Assembly (NCBI GenBank): GCA_014529385.2
Contig: CM043963.1
Span: 109,098,912-109,162,911, forward strand
Direction: 5' to 3'
Source of the DNA: Adiantum capillus-veneris
Lineage: Eukaryota; Streptophyta; Polypodiopsida; Polypodiales; Pteridaceae
Length of the DNA stretch: 64,000 bases
Part shown: one piece after another, positions 31,915 to 43,691 of the stretch
Numbering within the stretch: the stretch's first letter is position 1
Layout: each line of letters starts with the position of its first letter
Translations under genes and position numbers: made by a program
Notes under the pieces: model-generated
What the model saw: only the letters and a program-made list of their open reading frames with translations
What the model was told of the DNA's origin: nothing
The model's database searches: none

Positions 31915-32338
31915 ATGGCTAGTACACTAGAGTCATCCACTCCTGCCTTGGGTGAGAGGTACCCTCATTACTTTTCACAAATGTTTTACATGGTCTTTCT
32001 GGTGCTTGCGTATGAATGGGATTTGGTAGGTACGCTAGCACGTGAGAGGAATTTCAAGGAGTTAGAATGGCTGATACGTCTCTTGACCACGAATAATTCA
32101 TACTTAGTAGAGAGTGTATCTCCCATTGCACAAGCCTATCCTTTTGACCAAGATGACTATAGGCGTCTAGTGGACCTTCTTACTAAACATTGGTGTCTCT
32201 GATGATGAAGAAGATTTACATGATTATACGGATGGCACATATGGTCTCACGGATGATGACTTTGTTTTTCTCTACGACGAGGATAGGGGCTTAGCCTTAT
32301 GGTTTCCCCCCAATCTCTACAATATCATATTCCCTTGA
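31915..32338 (+). pseudogene. Extra ORF before the 3' LTR (element A copy, frameshifted)
   Basis: Starts MASTLESSTPALGERYPHYF and runs 95 codons to a stop at 32202; the rest of the protein continues in another frame to a TGA at 32336. Copy B has the whole reading frame (60538-60957, 139 codons). The shared parts are RNFKELEWLIRLLT, SPIAQAYPFDQDDY and an acidic end (EDRGL...PPNLYNIIFP). It lies between the WVPK region and the polypurine tract in both copies. I do not recognise the family. Extra sense ORFs in this place are known in some Tat-lineage elements, with unknown roles. Confidence 0.55.
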
Positions 32339-32344
32339 CTCTCT

Positions 32345-32352
32345 AGGGGGAG
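32345..32352 (+). promoter_or_regulatory. Element A polypurine tract
   Basis: AGGGGGAG directly before TGCAAATAATTAGG at 32353. The same layout occurs in copy B. Confidence 0.75.
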
Positions 32353-34442
32353 TGCAAATAATTAGGTTAGGGTTCCTTATGTTTATTTTTTGTGTTCAAT
32401 AAGTGTTGGTACCTTTTCCCAATGATGTGTCTCCTAGATGTATTCTTTGTGTTTCCTAGTGTGTACAGGAATGTGTTGCTCTTGTTAGGATTTGGACCTT
32501 CATGGAATCTTTCTCTCGTTCACACTTCAAATCAACCGCGACCATCAACACAAACAGGTGTTTCTTATCCATTAGCATTTTTCCTTATCTTTTGCATCCA
32601 TGTTTGCCTACTTTAATTGTGATTGGTAGCATAATATTCAGCACATTTGCTTAATACCAAACGTTAAATTCAATGTAATTTTTTGTCATAATCACTTGTC
32701 TAGGTTTAAAAATCAAGCAGTCCGACTAATCTAGTTTGAACAAGTTAAGCGTTAGAGATCTTCTCTTAATACCATGGGGAATGCTTTCCTAATTATCAAT
32801 GGTTACTTAGGTTCTTAATCCGATTTAGGCAGCATTGTGTGAAATGTACTAGGGCTTTCTAGTGAGCTTAGTCCCTATTGACCTTTAGCTTAAGTATTAT
32901 AAAGGGATTTTACTAGTGTGATGAGCCTAGGGAGGTGTAACAGTGTTATATGACCCCCCAAAGTTACAAAATTAAAATGTTGAAACAAACAAACAAAAAA
33001 AAATCAAAGTGCCACAATGTAAAATTTTAACCTGGAAGAGAAATCTCAGCTTGATTTGGTACTTCACTCACATGTATCGCCTATGGTACTAGAGCCCTAG
33101 AGGTTCCCAGTGTGGGTACTTTTCCTTGAAAAGCAAAAAACCCAAGGCATACAAAATAAGCACACACATCAAAATAGAATCACTATGAAAAGACTTTGGG
33201 GGGTCAAAGAAAAGATAATCAGTCAGGCAATGATTTCATGAGAAATTCCTTTTATCGTAGCTTAACTACAAGGTCTTCTAGGTATAGCATCTAGTCAGCC
33301 CTCGAACATGAAATACTTGGCTCTCGTGATTAAACAACTTAATTGACCAGAGAAAATTAAGAAGCTTACCCATGGTATTAATAGTCGATCTTTAGTGCCT
33401 TTCGACCATTGAATTAGTGACCCCGAACTTGTTTAGTTTTTTACCTTCCCAACTGTTTATACGTTTGATTATATTGCAATTTGATGTTTATTGCTGGCAA
33501 ATGATTTCATGAGAAATTCCTTTTATCGTAGCTTAACTACAAGGTCTTCTAGGTATAGCATCTAGTCAGGCCTCGAACATGAAATACTTGGCTCTCGTGA
33601 TTAAACAACTTAATTGACCAGAGAAAATTAAGAAGCTTATCCATGGTATTAATAGTCGATCTTTAGTGCCTTTCGACCATTGAATTATTGACCCCGAACT
33701 TGTTTAGTTTTTTACCTTCCCAACTGTTTATATGTTTGATTATATTGCAATTTGATGTTTATTGCTGGTAAATGGTTTAGAATTATGCTACCAATCAATT
33801 TGTTTGCCTAAAACTGCATATGCTTTTTAAATGCTTATGAGAATGCAATTACTGTGCCAATGTTGTTTGATTTTGCACTGGCTGAAGGAGGCTAAGGAAC
33901 TTCATCTCAAATGCTCTTCCACCTCGATGAACGAGCTTCAACTCAATAGCTTCCGAGGACGGAATTTACATCAGGAAGGGGGGCATTTTAACCCTCACGC
34001 ACATTCCTATCACCTAAGACGGACACTGTATTATTTATTTGGTAGAGTCAGGTATCGGACTTGTCAGTCCAATAAGAAAAGGGTAAGAGCGATCGCCGAT
34101 GAGAGGCGCACTCTAACTGGAACATTCAAGGGATTAGTTGGCTAAGCATGGGCGTCCAAATGTGAATGGGGCAAGCTCATATAAAAGTCAACTAAACCTA
34201 AAATTCACTCATTCTCTCATTTGTGCAATTGAAGAGTGCTCTTCCTCCATCTCCATCTTCTTCTTCTTCATCTCCTTGTGTGTGTGTTGCTCTACGCTTA
34301 CTGTTGTGGAGGAGAACAATTTGTAGTACTTGGCCACATGTGATTCAGTCAGTAGAGCTTGTTGTGTGCTTGGAGCCATTTGTGGCTCGCACACAATGTA
34401 TTGGCAAGTTCCTTGCATTGACACGTACGACATACGCGCACA
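32353..34442 (+). repeat. Element A 3' LTR
   Basis: Runs from TGCAAATAATTAG to CGCGCACA, 2090 bp. It holds a 271-bp tandem duplication (33231-33501 and 33502-33772) that copy B lacks, and TATAAAAG at 34180-34187 as the LTR promoter. Open frames inside are not conserved in B. No target duplication could be tested because the 5' LTR start is missing. Confidence 0.8.
33231..33772. repeat. Tandem duplication in LTR, period 271 bp
   Basis: Two almost equal units starting TGATTTCATGAGAAATTCC. They differ at only a few bases, so the duplication is young compared with the element. Confidence 0.9.
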
Positions 34443-35102
34443 AAAGCCTATGTAGGACCATACAAAAAAGACTATTGGATCATCTTTACTTTGCAAGAGC
34501 AGTTTTCAAAAGAGGTACAAGTTACCTTTGATAAGGAAAAAACCCAGTATATCAACAAAATTATCCATCATTCAAAGCATCAAAGAAGACAAAAAGAACC
34601 AAGTGTTGGTTCCTTTGCTTGATATTCAAATTTGACATTTAGTTTGGGTACCAACTAGTCAACTGCATCATGAAGATAGACCTAGAGGATGCATCATGAC
34701 AAGGCAGTCATTGCAATCACAAAGATACTCTTAATGAAATGTAGACATATCCAGGATCTCTGAAAAAGACACAAAGGGATGCAAATTATCATCTCATTAA
34801 ACACCTCAAGGATATGCCAAGGAAACCAAAAGCAAACATGAAGTCCAAGAAGAATGCTACTATGCAACATCACTAACAACAAAAGGTTAAGCAAATTTGG
34901 GTTCCAAATTCTCAAGTGGTAGCAACAAATATGGAAATGAATTTTCTACTTAGGGGTATAATAAATTGATGTAATGTTATACAAAGACAACAACGGATGA
35001 TCCCAATGAAACTACTTCAAGCACAAGGGTTCTACAAGGGCAACACACATATTTGGCTAGTCAAGTTTAACCACCAACACAAAAAACACTCATTCACTTA
35101 GC
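34443..35102 (+). pseudogene. Remnant of a related gypsy 3' region
   Basis: Directly after the LTR of element A. In one frame KQIWVPNSQVVATN (near 34878) and MKLLQAQGFYKGNTHIW (near 35014) match the WVPK region of A (KKLLKAQGYYKGNDQIW). Stops are many. It may be the element into which A inserted. Confidence 0.5.
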
Positions 35103-36850
35103 ACTATAAGATATGATTAGAAAAATGGAAGCTATTGAGACATCCTTTGATATCACATGTGTTGTTCCTTGAAGCACCCATCAACTCTATCATTGCACTA
35201 CATGCTTTTCTTGAAAATTCTCTGGTTGCATATAGAGTGCTCCATAATTGGCACTTGCATTATGAGCTCTTATTTCGTTTTTCCTAGGTACTCACCTTGC
35301 ATTAACAAGTACTTAAATGCCCAATTCTTAACTTAATTAAGAGCATATACTGAAGGCATTTTTCCTTCCCATGTTTTAGACCCTAGTCTAGAAACTCTCA
35401 CCACTATCATTTTGTACATATTCCTTCTACTTGGTACAACGGGAATAAGGAAGCTTACTACAAGTTCTCGATGGAAAAACAATCAAATTTATACATGTAT
35501 TAGCCATGTTTCTCCAAGAGTAAACCTAGGCTTTAAGATCAACAAGAATGCTCCATCAAGAAGAATGGAATAGAGCTGAAGAAGCAAGGAGTTATTTTTA
35601 GATAACTCTAAGCCATACATACTTCCTATACGAGATCTACAACTCTTAATTTCTCATAAGGGATATCAATAGGTTCCAAATAGCTTAAAGGACAAGTCCA
35701 AGACAAAAAATCTAGTTTTGACCAACTTGTTTAGTATTGCACTACTGGACTTTGTTGCCAATCTGAGATTTTGTATCGCCAGATGCTTCTTTGTGCGGAT
35801 AGCAATCCACACAAGCTCAGTGGTCTATTGAAATTTCTGAGACTTCAAATCTAAATGCTACCAGGGGTCAATCTTCAACTTTTAAATTTGCTTGTGATTG
35901 CATGTATGTGCTCTATAGACCATGCACTATGTGTGGGACACGTGTCAGTGAAACTCGGAAAGATTGTTCAGTATTGCGATATTGGTTTATCTTAAAAATT
36001 GGGGGATTTTCATCACAAGTGTGTGTCCTACAAGATACTAACATTATGCATATCAATTTTTACCACGTTCGAATCACAAAATCGTCCTAAAACCTCAAGA
36101 AATCCAACTTCAGAGCCTCAAAGCCAATTTTGGATATGACTTCTTATTAACTAGTCCAAGATTATCAAGAATTGTCAAATAGCCTTGAATAGCAGGTATG
36201 TCCAATTCAAAGTACCCTGCTATGAGCAATTGTTTAGTATCCTTGTAATGGAATTTTGTTCACAAAGGGGAAGCCAAGTCTCCTCATCAAATTTGAACTT
36301 CTTTGGGCCGATAAACTATCACAGAGCATAAGATAAGACAATTTCAATGTTTGTCCTCCTATTTTGTTGCTTTACATCAAATTTTCATTCTTCAAACCAG
36401 CTAAGACTTCATGTACACCATCGAAGGCATGTGGAAACCTAGCTTATGTGAAAAAAATGTTCAGTGCCATAATAGTTCAATATCACAATATTGGTATAAT
36501 GTGTCAATTTTCACTTTTTACAAGTCTTTTACATTTCCCTATGCTTGCCTATTTTGCATCCCTATGTTGAATTTTTTGAAGTTGAAAACAAGCACTAATT
36601 CTGATTTTTGGATTTTTGAAGTCTAATCATTACATGGATAATGGCTAGACTAGCAAGCACACCCCAAGGAAGAAATCACTCAAGGAATGAATAGAAAATC
36701 GTGTTGGGCTCCAAGCCCAAGTCTGGTTCAAAAAGTGCAAACCCATGGGAAAATCTTTTATGGCATGCAATTAGCACAACTAGTTTGCATAGGACAACCC
36801 TTTTTTTATCAAATAACATAGCGTGTTCTAGTGTTTTACTATCTATCTAT
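35103..36850. other. AT-rich stretch, nothing recognised
   Basis: No frame over 72 codons, no family motif and no clear repeat ends. Confidence 0.4.
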
Positions 36851-36955
<105 letters not shown>

Positions 36956-38931
36956 GGAAGGTTACCCGATGTCTAATCTCGATAGTTCAAGACAAGACAT
37001 GCATGCCATGGGCCCACAATCCGCGGGCCAAGCATGCTTAGCCGCTTAAAGGAGACTTTCAGTAGAGCCACTCACTTCAAACATGGAGCTAGCAATGTAA
37101 ATGAAGGGGGTGGGGAAGTAAATTCACCATTCATGACTAATGTAGACCCCATGCTCTCGGAGAGTGTGCATGTGAATACTCCATTCACTGCACTCCCTTA
37201 CTCTTCAGAGCTATTCCCCTCCGAGGTTATATTACCGGGTGGTAAAAGCCTTGCCAAAGTGCAAGAGGTTGAGCGGTATATCATTGCGGCTAGGGAAAAG
37301 GAAATCAAGAGTTTATGTAGGGCAGAGCAACAAAGAGAGTTAAAAGGAAAATCCCCTATGTCAACATACATGCTAGGCGAGCAATCGAGTGCTCTTGAAT
37401 TAGCGACCACTAAGGGTCAACCCATAGAGAGCCACATTGCATCTACTTCAAAGGACACCCCTAGCACCTCAATCCTAGATGGAGCATTCCTAAATGACAA
37501 TTGGGAGTATGAACTACAAACAAAAACTTTAACCGACCTATACACATGTCACACCTATCACCTGGGTTGGTTAGATGTCTTACAATCCACAACGGGTGCT
37601 ACTAGCGTAGAGGATCAACAACAATGATTTTTTTATGTCATCCATAGGGTTATTGAGCTGGAGAGACAAAACAAAGGGATCCACATGCCTTCAACACATC
37701 TCATGAGATTCTTGGATAAAGGGAAGTCTAAGGAACCAACCTTATCACAAATGGAGTCTCCCTCGATAAGTCCAATGGATCCTCCACATGTTGTTTCTCC
37801 AGGGGTCTTTGTACAATCTGAGCCCACAAGTGATATCTTTACCTTTCCAAGTCTAGCTCATCTCTCTTTTGATGACACCACGGCTACCATGCCTACCCTA
37901 GTGATGGGCATGCCAAGAAACATACCATGGACCTCATTTGTTAGTAAAGCACCGCTACATGGTAGCCCAATGCCTGCCTGCAACAATACCTACAAGTCTG
38001 TATCAATCATATGCACCTATGGATCCTCATGCTCATGTAGCTCCTACCCCTCCCATTGTTTCAATAACTTATGCTCCACAACCACAACACCCAAGCTCTT
38101 ATTTCAATGGGACCATATCGGATATCATTAGCATGTCACATCCGACATCTGCTATGCCTAGGGCCACATATATGAACTTTGGGCCACCACATTGCACAAC
38201 ACCGTACCAAACTTGGAACCCAAGGGCTTCCTATATGCCAAGCCCACTGCCAACCCCTGTTCCACATGCAGTCCCAAGAGCACCTGTCCCCACTATACCT
38301 ACTCACTTAGGTGACTTGGCAACCTTTGCTCAAGCTATTGGTCGATCCATTGTTGAAAATATGCATAACACGCCGGATAGAGAGCCTAGAAGTAAGGCAG
38401 TGCAAACAGCCAAGCTCACACAAAAATTCAGTGGAGACGGGGATGTGAGAAAGCGTATCAAAGTATTTGAACAAATATACGATTCCCTAGGAGAACACAA
38501 TGACCTGCATAAGAGTAATGCTTTGAGACTAACCTTAAGTGGGAAGGCTGGGGATTGGTATAGAAACCTAAGGGTGGAAGAAAAATTGATTTACCCTACT
38601 CTTAGGAGACTGTTCTTTAAAGAGTACATACGAGAGGGAGTACTCTGGGGTGTAGCATCTCAGCTCCAGAAAGCCCAGCAAGAGGAAGGAGAGTCAGTGA
38701 GAGACTTTATTAGTCGCTTGAAGCATTTGAATTCTCGTTGTAACCCAAATGAGCGCTTCAATAATAACCAATTTCTTGATAGATTCATTAGGGGACTACG
38801 ACATGAGGATATCTACAATGACCTAGTCATTAGAGATATCACCACTTGGGAAGTAGTCACCACCAATGCGATCCAATTGGAGGATAATTTAATGATTCAA
38901 GGAGAAAGAGTGTTCGTTGAGCCTAAATCAT
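36956..38931 (+). pseudogene. Gag-only fragment C of the element A family
   Basis: Matches element A gag from the FPMPNPD region to the sequence before its first zinc knuckle (VEPKS). It keeps about 0.5 kb that A has lost (REKEIKSLCRAEQQREL to STHLMRFLDKGK). The gag core is open from 37938 to 38984, unlike A, because it lacks A's extra T. Breaks: a stop at 37627 and a 4-base duplication near 37975. The end at about 38931 joins the minus-strand cluster E. Confidence 0.85.
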
Positions 38932-40210
38932 GGTGTTGGCAATCTCTCGATTCTCTTCGGCTTCTTGCCTTTTCCGCTCCTTGATCCATTCAAGAGCTGT
39001 TGTCTGCCTGCATAGCAACGAAATATTTTCTTCTTCTTATTCTTCTTCTTTCTCATCATCAACTTCTGTTCCTTGACTTATTTTGTCTTCATGCTTCTGT
39101 TGGCGGAACCTTTCCTCAGCGCCTACGCTTCTTCGATTGTTCTCCTGGCTTCAGTAATTGGGATGGCCTCTGCCACACAGGCCATTCTCTTCTTCAATCT
39201 TGTATATCCTAGGGAGAGATGACTGTCATTCCTCTTCTAAATACTGGTACTCCAAAGGGGTATCTCTTCTTGGGACCCAACTTCCTAGCTACTCGGAGCA
39301 TCCAACTGCATCTTTTCGTTGTCAGTGTCCTTTTTGGTTGCACTTTGCCTTGTTTTCTTAGCTTCTGGTTTCAACCTTGTGGATGGTCCGGCCACCGGTC
39401 TTACCATTATTTTAGATTTGTGAATCAAATCTAGCTGCACTTCTACTGGTGGTAGATCATCAATCATCCCTAATGCTTGATAGGCAATTCGCGTCAGCAT
39501 TGGTCCCACGTTCATGTAGGTCTTGCTTTTTTGGCTCCCCTTTAGATTTTCTTCGACGATGTTGTCGAGGAGGTAATTTCCGAAGTCGCAGTTGACGACT
39601 CTTCTCTTTGCTAGGACCATTTCCATTACTACTACCATGTGCAATAGCGATTCCGTATATCTTGGTGGCTTTTGTACCTGTGCAACGGCAATTTGGTTTT
39701 TGAGTAGATCAAATCTTGATATGTCAACTTGTGGCCTCTTTGCTTCAAGAAAGCTTTGTCATTGTCTATTGCTTTTGTCTTTTGCAATACATTGTGCATC
39801 CCTTGCTGCAAATGGAGAGCTTCATTGATTATTTTTGTTGTAATCTTAACCTTGGCTGTTGCCCCATATTTGTCAGTTAGAGTGGCTTCCCCATTGTACT
39901 GAATTGAGCTTATGAGTTCATGAGCTCGTCTGAAGTCCGTTCCCCAGGGTGGTAATCGTAGGAAGCTGCCCAATTGTAGGCATCAGCCCCCTGATTGTAC
40001 TTTTGGCTTTTGGTGCAGTGTCCACATTTCCCTTGGGAAGATAGTGGCCTTCACTATTTCTCCATCCGCGGCTTGAAATCTTCCGATGAATATGTTAGCC
40101 GGTATTGCTTTGAGTACCTGTCCTGTGATATGAGCCTTCTCACTTGAGGAGATATGTGTTATCTCATAAGGTGCAGCTTCCCACTCCCTTTGTGCTTTCC
40201 TTCGAGGCAT
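38932..40210 (-). pseudogene. Minus-strand ORF cluster E, unknown transposon-like protein
   Basis: Starts MPRRKAQREWEAAP at 40210. One frame runs to 39632 with a single TGA at 39983; the frame then shifts near 39640 and continues to 39285, and a Glu/Arg-rich coil-like piece follows to 38932. Parts such as YGATAKVKITTKIINEALHL and KRRVVNCDFGNYLLDNIVEE recall, in layout, the putative plant transposon proteins found near gag in some gypsy elements; this is only a weak resemblance. The upstream 1.7 kb has the palindromes also found upstream of element D. The 3' part is cut by fragment C. Confidence 0.4.
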
Positions 40211-41925
40211 CCTATGGTCAGTTTAGCATTGGAAACAGGGTTTAGCAATTGATCAAAACTATCAAAAAGTTAAAAATTTTGACCATAAAATGAAGAATGA
40301 GCATAACTTTGTCAAAACTACCCCAAATTTGACCAAATTTCACCAGTGCATCTAGGATTACTATAGGCACAAGCGTATAGTGTAACATATGAATTCTGGC
40401 AAAAAGGTACATGGATCGCAATCCATGTTGGGAAGCATTTTGAAAATCCAACTAGGAGAGGTTGTTCCTGGGCATATGGAGATGCTACTGTGCAAATTTC
40501 TCTGGATTAAGGGTTTGAGGTACATGGATCAAGATCCATGTTAGACAACATTTTGAAAATCTGATGATATAATCTGGTAGGATTCATCTAGATGGTGCCT
40601 TGGTCTAGCAATTTTGGGATTTGGATCATTGGTTTGGTACTTAGGCTATTTTTTGAAAATCTTATGTAGACTTAGAGCAATTTCGCATTTTGAAGTGGAT
40701 TTTGGAATTCAAATGGCTTGAAACGTCATGGCTTGGCTTCTTTGAACATACTGGGCCAGATGGTATGGATTTTTCTTTGTTTGGGCAAAAAGGTACATGG
40801 ATCGTGATCCATTTGGGAGGAATTTTGATACAGTTTCTTTGCACATATGTTCCCATAGGTCTTCCTAGTACACTGATGAAATATTTTCAAATTTGGACAT
40901 GTTTTTTCTTAGTTTACCCCATTTCGCAGTTTATGGCCATGTTTTTTCCTTCTTGGTCATATCTGTTTTTTGGAACCACTTTTGGGCACATCCTTTGACT
41001 GATATCTGTTATTGCCTCAATTCCCAATGATTTGTGCTTGTAATTCACAGCTTTGCCTAGCTCCCTGTCAAATCCCACCAAAATTTGAATCCATCAAAGG
41101 GGAAAATTTGATCCAGAAAAATTGCACCACTTTGCAGGTAATCTTTCGCTTGGTTTTGAACCTAAAAAAGACCTTTAAGTTACATATCCTTGATGATAGG
41201 CTTTGAGGAGAGTGTGAAGCTTCCCAACTAGCTAAAGCAGCGAATGAAAACTCCTTAAGAACTCTGCTCCTAGCTCTACTCCATGAGTGTTTTTTTTGGA
41301 AGCATCCTATTTCCTTTCCATGAGTTTTTGCTGGAATCATACCATTTTTTCTTTGAAAATGGCCAAAAGACCATTTGCAGACTGAAGATAGCAACCCAAG
41401 AGGATTTGATGATTTTAAGAGAAATCCGTGTGATTACTTTTGCATCACCAACATATTTTTGCATTCCCGAGTTAGTGAACCACTCCTGCCTTGATTTTGG
41501 CAAAAAGGTACATGGATCGCGATCCATGTTGGGAAGCATTTTGCAATTCCAGCTAGGGGAGGTTGTTCCTGGCCACCTGTGGATGCTTCTTTGAATTTAG
41601 GGTTTGAGGAACATGGATCGCGATCCATGTTCCACCACCTTTTGCAGTTGTTTTTGCCTTGCCTGATTCTGCCAGCTACTAGGGGTCTACTAATGAAAGG
41701 TTTTTCGTTTTGGGTGAGTTTTGAAGTCCCCCAATGGCCATGATAGTTTGCAAATTTTGTGACTTTGTACACTCTGATGAGATGTTTTGGCAATGTTGAT
41801 GTAGTATGGGACATACATACATGTTCTTGTAGGGTTAATGATCATACATGTCAAATCCGGTGTAGTAAGAGCTACTAAGGTAGTCGCAGCGGGCAGAAAC
41901 AAAGCCGGAAGCCCTATGCTTATGT

Positions 41926-41927
<2 letters not shown>
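40211..41927. repeat. Leader or LTR region with five palindromes (left cluster)
   Basis: Non-coding. Copies of ACATGGATCGCGATCCATGT or close variants at 40409, 40522, 40795, 41510 and 41611 (20 bp each). The 41510 and 41611 copies are perfect palindromes. A longer unit around them is repeated: 40401-40545 resembles 41501-41635 (GGGAAGCATTTTG ... GAGAGGTTGTTCCTGG ... GGGTTTGAGG). Open frames in this stretch are chance. It could be the LTR of E or the 3' LTR of D. Confidence 0.7.
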
Positions 41928-41990
<63 letters not shown>

Positions 41991-42023
41991 ACTCACTCAC
42001 ACACACACACACACACACACACA
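41928..42023. repeat. (CT)n(CA)n microsatellite
   Basis: About 30 CT units, then ACTC units and a CA run. It lies next to the left palindrome cluster, as the tract at 58870 does for the right one. Confidence 0.95.
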
Positions 42024-42570
42024 ATGCAAATGAGCTTATGTTGCCCCATTTGACTATATGTTCCTAGTCTACCCGGAATGCCCCATTCATACTTACCTAC
42101 CATTCATACTTACCTACATTGATCATATCTTGTTGTTCATGTCACCTGCGGTTCGAACTGTTTTTCATTTTGACATTCGATCGACAAATGACGTTCAATC
42201 TGTAGTTTTGATCCCTTATGAGTTTGCTCAAAATCCATCGTATGTCGAATCTTTTCATATTTACCATGTTCGAAGCCCTTGCTTTGAAGTTTCGGTGTTT
42301 GCTTTCAAAATTGGCTTGACTTATCAATTTTTGATGATTATCTGTTGTTTTTAGCTTTTTAGTAAAAGAAAATTATTTACAATTATTATTAGCCAAAATT
42401 AGTGTAGTCTCTTAGGCATACATATTCTTAACCCACTATTAGATGGTGTTGGTATGGCTCATGATTTTTTCCGGCTAAGAGTTTATAAGGCTCTGAAAAG
42501 CTTGTTTTAAAGGAAAAGAAAAGGAAGAAATGATATGATAATATATATACAAAATGATAATCCTGCTGCA
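42024..42570 (-). other. Possible start of the 3' LTR of element D
   Basis: Non-coding. Reading minus, TGCAGCAGG begins at 42570 just after a purine tract (42571-42585). If correct, the LTR would run left into the palindrome region. The matching 5' start is not in the window. Confidence 0.3.
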
Positions 42571-42585
42571 TTTTCCCTCCTTCCT
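42571..42585 (-). promoter_or_regulatory. Possible polypurine tract of element D
   Basis: AGGAAGGAGGGAAAA on the minus strand, after the last coding piece of D and directly before a TG. Confidence 0.4.
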
Positions 42586-42793
42586 AGAGTGAGTCGTCCA
42601 AGATGAACATGTGTTAGAGTGCATGGGAACAAAGAATGTGTCTATGCATAGCCGTATAGTGTGGCTCTATGATGCGAATGGAGGATATGTATGGGGAAAC
42701 AAAATGCTGTGCAAGAGAGGGATGCTAAACAAGATATTCAGTGAGTGCTGATGGCGAGGTTACGTTGAAGCTGCGTGGTCCGAACAGTAGTAA

Positions 42794-43201
42794 TTATAGA
42801 AGACGTGCCTTGTGTTTGACGGTGACCTTCAGAAGTTGTGATCCTACTTGTTGTTTTGATTGAGGGCTTTGTTTTGGTCGCCACTGAAATTGCTTTGGTG
42901 TGGATTCCCCTGAAGATGCATCTTGTGAGTGAGTTTGTTTTGGTTTCCATACCCGCTTGACGTCTTTTGGTTGTCGATGTGGATGTTGGATTGGCCTAGG
43001 TTGCCTGACAAAAGCCTTGGGCGGTTTGTCGAGGTCTGATTTCTGTTGAGGCAATGTATGCTGACTTGTATTGCTTTGTCGCTTTGGTATCCACAATTTC
43101 TTTGGATTGGTTTGCATGATGGACTTTTTAATCCATATTTTCCTAAGAGGGTTGGAGAATATCGTTGAATTGGAGCAGGTGGTGATTGTAGAGGGTCCCA
43201 T
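42794..43201 (-). pseudogene. WIPK region of element D
   Basis: Minus-strand frame of 135 codons, basic and Gln/Pro-rich, with KIWIKKSIM, NPKKLWIPKRQ and KRVWKPK. It follows the second protease-like domain, as the WVPK region does in element A. The sequences share the W-x-P-K pattern more than overall alignment, so common origin is likely but not sure. Confidence 0.5.
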
Positions 43202-43272
43202 ACATGGTCTATTTGTACAAAAGGTGTGGCAAAAGATTGATCCGCTTGTCTAAGCTACAAGGTATTGTCCTG

Positions 43273-43587
43273 CTAGTTTGGTGTGGCTTGATAAGTGCAC
43301 ATCCACGGCACTCCCAGAATAACTGCTTCATTAAGATCCTCGTCCTCGACCACATGAAATTGATGAGGATAAATTGTTCCATCAACAGTGATTGGTAGAT
43401 TTATGTGTCCTAGACTATCCATTGTGCCTTTTTTTGCCACTTTGAACCCCATCGTGTTTGGTATTAGAGGTTCTCTTGTGAGTTTTCTGAAAGTGGAGAA
43501 GTTAACAACTTTAGCTATGTCCCCAGTGTCCACTAATGCTCGCTCGGTGGTGCCATCAACAAGTTGTAACCTCATGCGTAGATCCAT
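43273..43587 (-). CDS. Second protease-like domain, after integrase (element D)
   Basis: 104 residues. TERALVDTGDIAKVVNF holds D-T-G (43522-43530); then GHINLPITVDGTIYPHQFHV and NEAVILGVPWM, in the order and spacing of retropepsins (first strand DTG, flap region, I-L-G before the C-end). It is uninterrupted, unlike most of D. It lies after the integrase C-end, whereas the usual protease of this element lies before RT (53179-53787). Role not known: it may help in polyprotein cleavage or be a leftover of a fusion. Confidence 0.65.
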   Translation of the reverse strand: MDLRMRLQLVDGTTERALVDTGDIAKVVNFSTFRKLTREPLIPNTMGFKVAKKGTMDSLGHINLPITVDGTIYPHQFHVVEDEDLNEAVILGVPWMCTYQATPN

Positions 43588-43691
43588 GCCATCTAACCAT
43601 GTAGCCTCCGTCTGTATGGATGCTATCGGAATAGTATCGATACGATCTTTCTGTTGTGCATTTCTCTGAAAGTTTTCTTGCGCCTTGCGCT

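Larger units (their letters stand above)
22482..34442 (+). mobile_element. Ty3/gypsy element A (Tat/Athila-like primer site)
   Basis: Order on the plus strand: partial 5' LTR, tRNA-Asp-type primer site, gag with zinc knuckles, linker ORF, RT-RNase H-integrase, a DTG protease-like domain, a WVPK region, an extra ORF, polypurine tract and 3' LTR. The primer site and long LTR recall the Tat/Athila group. The family has further copies here: B (58948-64000), gag fragment C (36956-38931) and perhaps the remnant at 34443-35102. The pol frame has seven stops and gag has frame breaks. The 5' LTR lacks its promoter part, so this copy cannot be active. Confidence 0.85.

Noticed and set aside
32392-32616. 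74-codon frame in the 3' LTR, with a partner in copy B (60245-60490)
   Set aside because: Similar frames exist in both LTRs, but similarity covers non-coding flanks to the same degree and there is no shared start.
40690-41814. Frames of about 100 codons in the left palindrome region
   Set aside because: Repeated peptides such as WIVIHVPF only reflect the palindrome; frames are on both strands and not shared as proteins.
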